Shown: piece by piece, positions 11,375 to 14,820 of the stretch
Numbering within the stretch: position 1 is the stretch's first letter
Layout: the number at the start of each line of letters is the position of its first letter
Assembly (NCBI GenBank): GCA_964464685.1
Contig: CAYXGV010000027.1
Coordinates: 1 to 14,820 of the forward strand
DNA from: JABIBU01 sp964464685
Lineage (GTDB): Bacteria; Patescibacteriota; Patescibacteriia; Magasanikbacterales; UBA922
Direction: 5' to 3'
Length of the DNA: 14,820 bases
Program-made: the position numbers and the translations under genes
The notes under the pieces: generated by a model
The model's input: the letters and a program-made list of their open reading frames with translations, nothing else
The model's database searches: none
Told to the model about the DNA's origin: nothing

Positions 11375-13861
11375 CTAAAATTTCATTTCTTCCTTAACTT
11401 CTTCGCCATCTTCATAATCACCAAAATCCATATCTTCATCATCATCATCATCTTCATCTTCATCTTCTTCTTCGTCATTGTCGTCTTCGTCTTCATCTTC
11501 TTCATCTTCACTATCTTCTTCGTCATCTTCAATCACTTCCGTATCTTCCTCGTCTTCTTCTGTGTCTTCCGTGTTATTGTTATCTTCCGTATCTTCCTCG
11601 TCAAATTCCGTATCTTCCGTGTTATCAAACACATTAAGCTCTCCACCTGAATCCATAGTTTCAGATATTACTCGTTCGGTGATTAAAATTTCTCTAGGTT
11701 TGGCACCATTGGCTGGACCAATAATACCAGCCGACTCAAGTTCGTCCAAAATCCGCGCGGCTCGTGCATAACCAATCTTCATTCGACGTTGTAAAAGCGA
11801 TGCACTGGCTTTGCCAGCATCAAGGATCACTTCTCTAGCTTCGGCAAACAATGCATCTTGATCATCGGAAGGACCACCAAACATATTATACGTACCACTG
11901 ATCCCTTTCTCTACTATTGACTCATCATACTCTGGCTCTTCTTCCCCTTTAAGATACTCAACTACATTCTTAACTTCTTCTTCAGAAATAAAAGCGCCTT
12001 GAATACGTTTTGGTTTGCTTAATTCAGCTGTTAAAAATAACATATCACCTCGACCTAATAATTTATCTGCTCCAGAACAATCCAAAATTGTTCTTGAGTC
12101 AATAATAGAAGCAACTGAAAAAGCAATTCTGGCTGGAATATTAGCTTTCATAAGGCCTGTAATAATATCTACTGACGGACGCTGGGTGGCAACTATTAAA
12201 TGAATTCCTACTGCTCGTGCCATTTGAGCCAAACGGATAATACCAGCTTCAATTTCTGAAGCAGCTGATGCCATCAAATCAGCTAACTCATCAATTATAA
12301 AAATCAGATGAGGAATTTTGTCATTGGGATATTTAATATTATAAGAAGCAATATCACGACTACCTGATTGAGCTAAAAGTTCAAAACGCCTATCCATTTC
12401 ACTTGTAGTCCACTTGAGCGCATTAACTGTTTTTTGTACAGTCGTAATAACTGGGGTAAGCAGATGTGGAATGCCATTATATAAAGTTAATTCAACTCGT
12501 TTGGGGTCCACCATAATAATACGTAAGGTTTCAGCCGTATTTTGGTATAATAAACTCATGATTATTGTATTAATACAAACAGTTTTTCCTGAACCGGTCG
12601 CACCAGCTACCAACAAATGAGGCATTTGGAGCAAATCAGCAAACCAAGTTTTACCCGCTACATCTTTACCCAAAGCAATCATCATATTATGAACACGATG
12701 AGTAAATTCTTTGGCTTCTAAAAGTTCACGCAAAGACACCAAAGCAGCTTTAAAATTCGGCACTTCAATTCCAACCAAGGGTTTTCCAGGAATTGGTGCT
12801 TCAATTCTAATCGGATGAGCAGACAAAGCCAGAGACAAATCATTTGATAACGAAGTGATGCGAGATAATTTCACACCTTTGTCTGGTTTCAATGAATATT
12901 GTGTCACAGTCGGTCCCACTCGCACCTCACCCATATCTACTCCAATATTAAATTCATGCAAAGTATCGTGAATTATTTGCGCATTGGCCTGAATATCGCC
13001 ACTAGTTGGTTTGCCTTTTTTGGTAGTTAACAAATTCAAAGGTGGTAAATTTTTTATAATCACTTTTTTATCCCAAGGTGAAGAGCCGGCTGGTTTTTTA
13101 GCTGGCCTAACATCGTCAGAATCTTCTACGGCCCGACGAGCAAAAATTCTTTTTTTCTTTGATTCATCATCTTCTTCATCATCAACATCATCATCAATTT
13201 GCGTTTCGGCGGCTTCATCATTATCATCAGAATCATCTTCGTCTTCTTCATACTCATCATAATCACCTTCGGCCACGGCCCTATTACCACCTTTGCGAAC
13301 AAACAAACCAAAAGAACCAATAATCATTCTTCCCACCCAACCTAGACCAGCAAATAATTTTTTATTTAACATTATAAAATGAGTGAGTGAAGTATTAAAA
13401 ATTAAAAAAACTGAAGTCGCCACCATACCAACCAAAATAACACTACCCGCAATCGTACCCAAATATTCACGTAGTGGCCAAGCCATCATACCAAAAATTC
13501 CCCCACCATGTCCTTCCAAAGCCATCCGCCACATTTCACTAGTTTTGAAACCAATGTGCATCAAACTAGACATGGCCAAAAAAAATAAAATAGAACCAAT
13601 ACCATGAGTTGAACGATAATTATATTCAATATCTTTGAATAAGAAAAATGCCAGAATAAATAAAATTACCGGCACAGCAAAACGGATAGAACCAAACAAA
13701 AAACTCAAAGCATAATCATTCAACATTATCCCCACTGTTCCAGCTTTTTCAAAAAAACTAAGTGCAATCACCACTGCAAAAATTATCAAAACAATTGCGA
13801 TTATTCCCCTAGACAAAACTGGGTCCAAATTATTTTTTTTACGACGATATTTTCTGGGCAT
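11375..13861 (-). CDS. ftsK: DNA translocase FtsK with an acidic C-terminal tail
   Basis: 828 residues. FtsK/SpoIIIE pumps double-stranded DNA at the division septum to clear and align chromosomes. A basic start (MPRKYRRKK) is followed by four membrane helices (about 18-36, 59-76, 87-104, 136-155). A very acidic linker (199-234) leads to the alpha/beta motor (about 265-640), with Walker A AGATGSGKT (419-427), VDPKRVEL (451-458), Walker B LIFIIDELADL (519-529) and ATQRPSVDIITG (558-569). The gamma winged helix (about 665-727) has LLQRRMKIGYARAARILDEL, the fold that reads KOPS/SRS sites. It is complete. Unusually, about 80 extra residues, almost all Asp/Glu with some Thr/Asn, follow gamma (745-828). 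GAGG lies 14 nt before the ATG, so initiation looks weak. ftsK is first in the ftsK, RodZ-like, recA series. Confidence 0.96.
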   Translation of the reverse strand: MPRKYRRKKNNLDPVLSRGIIAIVLIIFAVVIALSFFEKAGTVGIMLNDYALSFLFGSIRFAVPVILFILAFFLFKDIEYNYRSTHGIGSILFFLAMSSLMHIGFKTSEMWRMALEGHGGGIFGMMAWPLREYLGTIAGSVILVGMVATSVFLIFNTSLTHFIMLNKKLFAGLGWVGRMIIGSFGLFVRKGGNRAVAEGDYDEYEEDEDDSDDNDEAAETQIDDDVDDEEDDESKKKRIFARRAVEDSDDVRPAKKPAGSSPWDKKVIIKNLPPLNLLTTKKGKPTSGDIQANAQIIHDTLHEFNIGVDMGEVRVGPTVTQYSLKPDKGVKLSRITSLSNDLSLALSAHPIRIEAPIPGKPLVGIEVPNFKAALVSLRELLEAKEFTHRVHNMMIALGKDVAGKTWFADLLQMPHLLVAGATGSGKTVCINTIIMSLLYQNTAETLRIIMVDPKRVELTLYNGIPHLLTPVITTVQKTVNALKWTTSEMDRRFELLAQSGSRDIASYNIKYPNDKIPHLIFIIDELADLMASAASEIEAGIIRLAQMARAVGIHLIVATQRPSVDIITGLMKANIPARIAFSVASIIDSRTILDCSGADKLLGRGDMLFLTAELSKPKRIQGAFISEEEVKNVVEYLKGEEEPEYDESIVEKGISGTYNMFGGPSDDQDALFAEAREVILDAGKASASLLQRRMKIGYARAARILDELESAGIIGPANGAKPREILITERVISETMDSGGELNVFDNTEDTEFDEEDTEDNNNTEDTEEDEEDTEVIEDDEEDSEDEEDEDEDDNDEEEDEDEDDDDDEDMDFGDYEDGEEVKEEMKF

Positions 13862-13945
13862 AAAGAAAAACTAATCCTCTATTATGAGGTTGTTATTTAA
13901 TAATTATATTTTAGCATATTTTACAAACTTTATCCACACCTACCC

Positions 13946-13973
13946 TTGAAAAAAAAAATAAAACTGATAAACT
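13946..13973 (+). promoter_or_regulatory. Possible promoter of the GC-rich RNA
   Basis: TTGAAA (13946-13951), 16 nt, TAAACT (13968-13973). The predicted start near 13980 coincides with the first helix of the RNA (TTGGTC at 13981). The -10 match is poor. Confidence 0.35.
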
Positions 13974-13980
13974 GATACTA

Positions 13981-14325
13981 TTGGTCCAGTGCCAAGATTC
14001 GCGTTCGCGATTCTTAGCCAGAGACCAAACCACGGCCAACCATAGGGAGGTGGCCAAATGCGTATCGGATTCCGAGGTTCTGGTTTGACGCTCAAGGCGA
14101 GAGACGAGAAGATCGATGCCCCGAGAACAAACGCGCGACGGGTTCTGACGGGCAGCAACCAGACGGCCGGGACGGCCAACACCTAGCCCGAGGGATGACG
14201 GCGAAGTGTTGGTGGGCCAAGCAACCCGGGTGGAAATATACGGCGTCCAGACGCAAGTCAGGACTCACGTCACTATTCCCACCCGGTGACACTCATTTTT
14301 CCAAACACCGAGAGGTGTTTTTTTG
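13981..14325 (+). ncRNA. GC-rich structured RNA of unknown class
   Basis: About 345 nt of clearly GC-rich sequence in an AT-rich genome, with no believable protein in any frame. Helices seen: TTGGTC (13981-13986)/GACCAA (14023-14028), enclosing a hairpin around TTCGCGTTCGCGA; GGCC-ACC (14034-14041)/GGTGGCC (14049-14055); CTGGTT (near 14088)/AACCAG (near 14157), enclosing GAGAAC/GTTCT; CCAACAC (14176-14182)/GTGTTGG (14206-14212); and CCGGGTGG (14226-14233)/CCACCCGG (14279-14286), enclosing GCGTC-CA-GACGC. An intrinsic terminator closes it (14303-14325), which sets the + strand. It lacks the RNase P core (GAGGAAAGTCC, ACAGAA), the tmRNA ends and tag frame, the SRP GGAAGCAGC-type loop, and any downstream + strand gene that a riboswitch would serve. 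It is either a known class diverged beyond recognition by eye or a new one. Confidence 0.72.
14303..14325 (+). terminator. Intrinsic terminator of the GC-rich RNA
   Basis: AAACACC (14303-14309), loop GAGA, GGTGTTT (14314-14320), then a continuing T run. The stem-loop core CACCGAGAGGTG is the same as in the recA terminator, so this genome seems to reuse one terminator design. Confidence 0.9.
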
Positions 14326-14416
14326 TTTTTAAAATTATAAAAAAATGTGGAGCACCGCCAAAAGAATAAATATTTTTATAATATTTTATTAATATTCTGC
14401 TAATATTTTTCTAATC

Positions 14417-14452
14417 AAAAAAACCGTCCAGCTTCATCACCAAACGGTTTTT
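14417..14452 (-). terminator. Terminator of hppA
   Basis: On the - strand AAAAACCGT (14452-14444) pairs with ACGGTTTTTTT (14427-14417), with a 16-nt loop and a T7 tail. It lies 112 nt after the hppA stop. The + strand reading also has a T run, so it may work both ways. The stretch between it and the RNA terminator (14326-14416) is AT-rich with nothing recognisable. Confidence 0.82.
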
Positions 14453-14487
14453 AAATTTACTCATCTAACTATGCAACATCAATCACA

Positions 14488-14558
14488 TCCGCATAATCCG
14501 CGTCATCCGCATATAATCCGCGTATCCGTATCATAAAATCCGCATATCCGTATCATAA
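14488..14558. repeat. Iterated ATCCGCAT/ATCCGCGT short repeats at the hppA 3' end
   Basis: A run of ATCCGCATA, ATCCGCGTC, ATCCGCATATA, ATCCGCGT, ATCCGTATCATAAA (twice) and ATCCGCAT ends 5 nt before the hppA stop codon. It is the same family as 9181-9232 beside the recA stop. Confidence 0.7.
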
Positions 14559-14563
14559 ATAGA

Positions 14564-14820
14564 CTACTTAAGCAATCCCACAATCAACAGCGCCACAATA
14601 TTTGCCACCTTAATCATCGGATTAATTGCTGGACCAGCGGTGTCTTTGTAGGGATCGCCAACTGTGTCGCCGGTGATCGCTGCTTGGTGAGCAAAAGAAC
14701 CTTTGCCACCGTAATTACCAACTTCAATATATTTTTTAGCATTATCCCAAGCACCACCACCAGTCGTCATAGAAATTGCCACGAACAAACCAGTAATAAT
14801 AGTACCGACCAACAAACCAC
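14564..14820 (-). CDS. hppA: Membrane-bound proton/sodium-translocating pyrophosphatase, C-terminal part
   Basis: The window holds the last 84-85 codons; the rest lies beyond the right edge. Landmarks of the family's end are GLFVAISMTTGGGAWDNAKKYIE (a conserved helix and pyrophosphate-site residues), SFAHQAAITGDTVGDPYKDT, and AGPAINPMIKVANIVALLIVGLL up to the stop. The enzyme hydrolyses pyrophosphate at the cytoplasmic face and pumps H+ or Na+ out through a 16-helix dimer. The residue that separates K+-dependent from K+-independent types lies upstream of the window, so the subtype cannot be read. It is followed by ATCCGC repeats and a terminator. Confidence 0.95.
   Translation of the reverse strand, partial: GLLVGTIITGLFVAISMTTGGGAWDNAKKYIEVGNYGGKGSFAHQAAITGDTVGDPYKDTAGPAINPMIKVANIVALLIVGLLK

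Noticed and set aside
11478..11771. A 97-residue poly-serine ORF on the + strand
   Set aside because: It is the antisense shadow of the acidic ftsK tail; the Asp/Glu codons read backwards give serine-rich protein.
13940..14292. Two - strand ORFs (80 and 66 residues) in the GC-rich segment
   Set aside because: Their composition is unlike any neighbouring protein, they have no ribosome binding site, they overlap each other, and the region folds as RNA with a + strand terminator.
13981..14325. RNase P RNA, tmRNA, SRP RNA or a T-box leader
   Set aside because: The RNase P core motifs, the tmRNA tRNA-like ends with tag frame, and the SRP tetraloop region are not found. A GGGTGGAA...ACGGCG string only loosely recalls a T-box, and no + strand gene follows it.
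1..14820. CRISPR array, prophage or large defence system
   Set aside because: No regularly spaced repeats with unique spacers, no cas-like, phage structural or defence genes are seen; the repeats found are palindromic or short tandem types.

Overview
The window is AT-rich bacterial DNA. Its gene set is compact: a recA, a RodZ-like gene and ftsK in a row, a membrane pyrophosphatase, a very large lamin-tail-domain surface protein, a REP-type tyrosine transposase, tRNAs without encoded CCA, and a group I intron inside a tRNA gene. Together these suggest a member of the Candidate Phyla Radiation (Patescibacteria). That is an inference from gene content and style; no phylogenetic marker was compared. 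TAA and TAG are used as stops and no gene needs recoding.

Layout. Positions 1-1450 form a tRNA cluster on the + strand: the 3' part of tRNA-Ala(TGC), tRNA-Phe(GAA) split by a 227-nt group I intron, a free-standing HTH plus LAGLIDADG-like protein gene with its own promoter inside a 16-bp inverted repeat, and tRNA-Pro(TGG), which overlaps the end of that gene. The 3' end of tRNA-Pro and its terminator are duplicated in tandem. Positions 1476-8354 are on the - strand: a CPA2 antiporter with an RCK/TrkA-N domain, a 1166-residue exported protein with five lamin-tail domains, a PKD domain and two OB folds, a RAYT transposase carrying a palindrome-bounded mobile repeat in frame, and a TrmB-type regulator. 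A small acidic protein (8550-8810, + strand) diverges from the TrmB gene. Positions 8811-9230 hold a second copy of the palindromic element and the recA terminator.

Positions 9231-13861, on the - strand, read ftsK, RodZ-like, recA in the direction of transcription. This is a condensed form of the spoIIIE/ftsK ... rodZ ... recA neighbourhood known in Firmicutes. recA has its own consensus promoter and a leader of about 210 nt with mutually exclusive hairpins. A perfect 32-bp inverted repeat lies between ftsK and the RodZ-like gene. Positions 13981-14325 are strikingly GC-rich, fold into several helices, end in an intrinsic terminator, and match no RNA class I know; this is the best candidate for something undescribed. 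The window ends in the 3' end of hppA (- strand).

How the parts relate: ftsK, the RodZ-like gene and recA serve chromosome segregation, envelope shape and repair. The antiporter and pyrophosphatase serve ion and proton homeostasis. The intron, the free-standing endonuclease-like ORF, the RAYT with its repeats and the tRNA-end duplication are the mobile or selfish layer.
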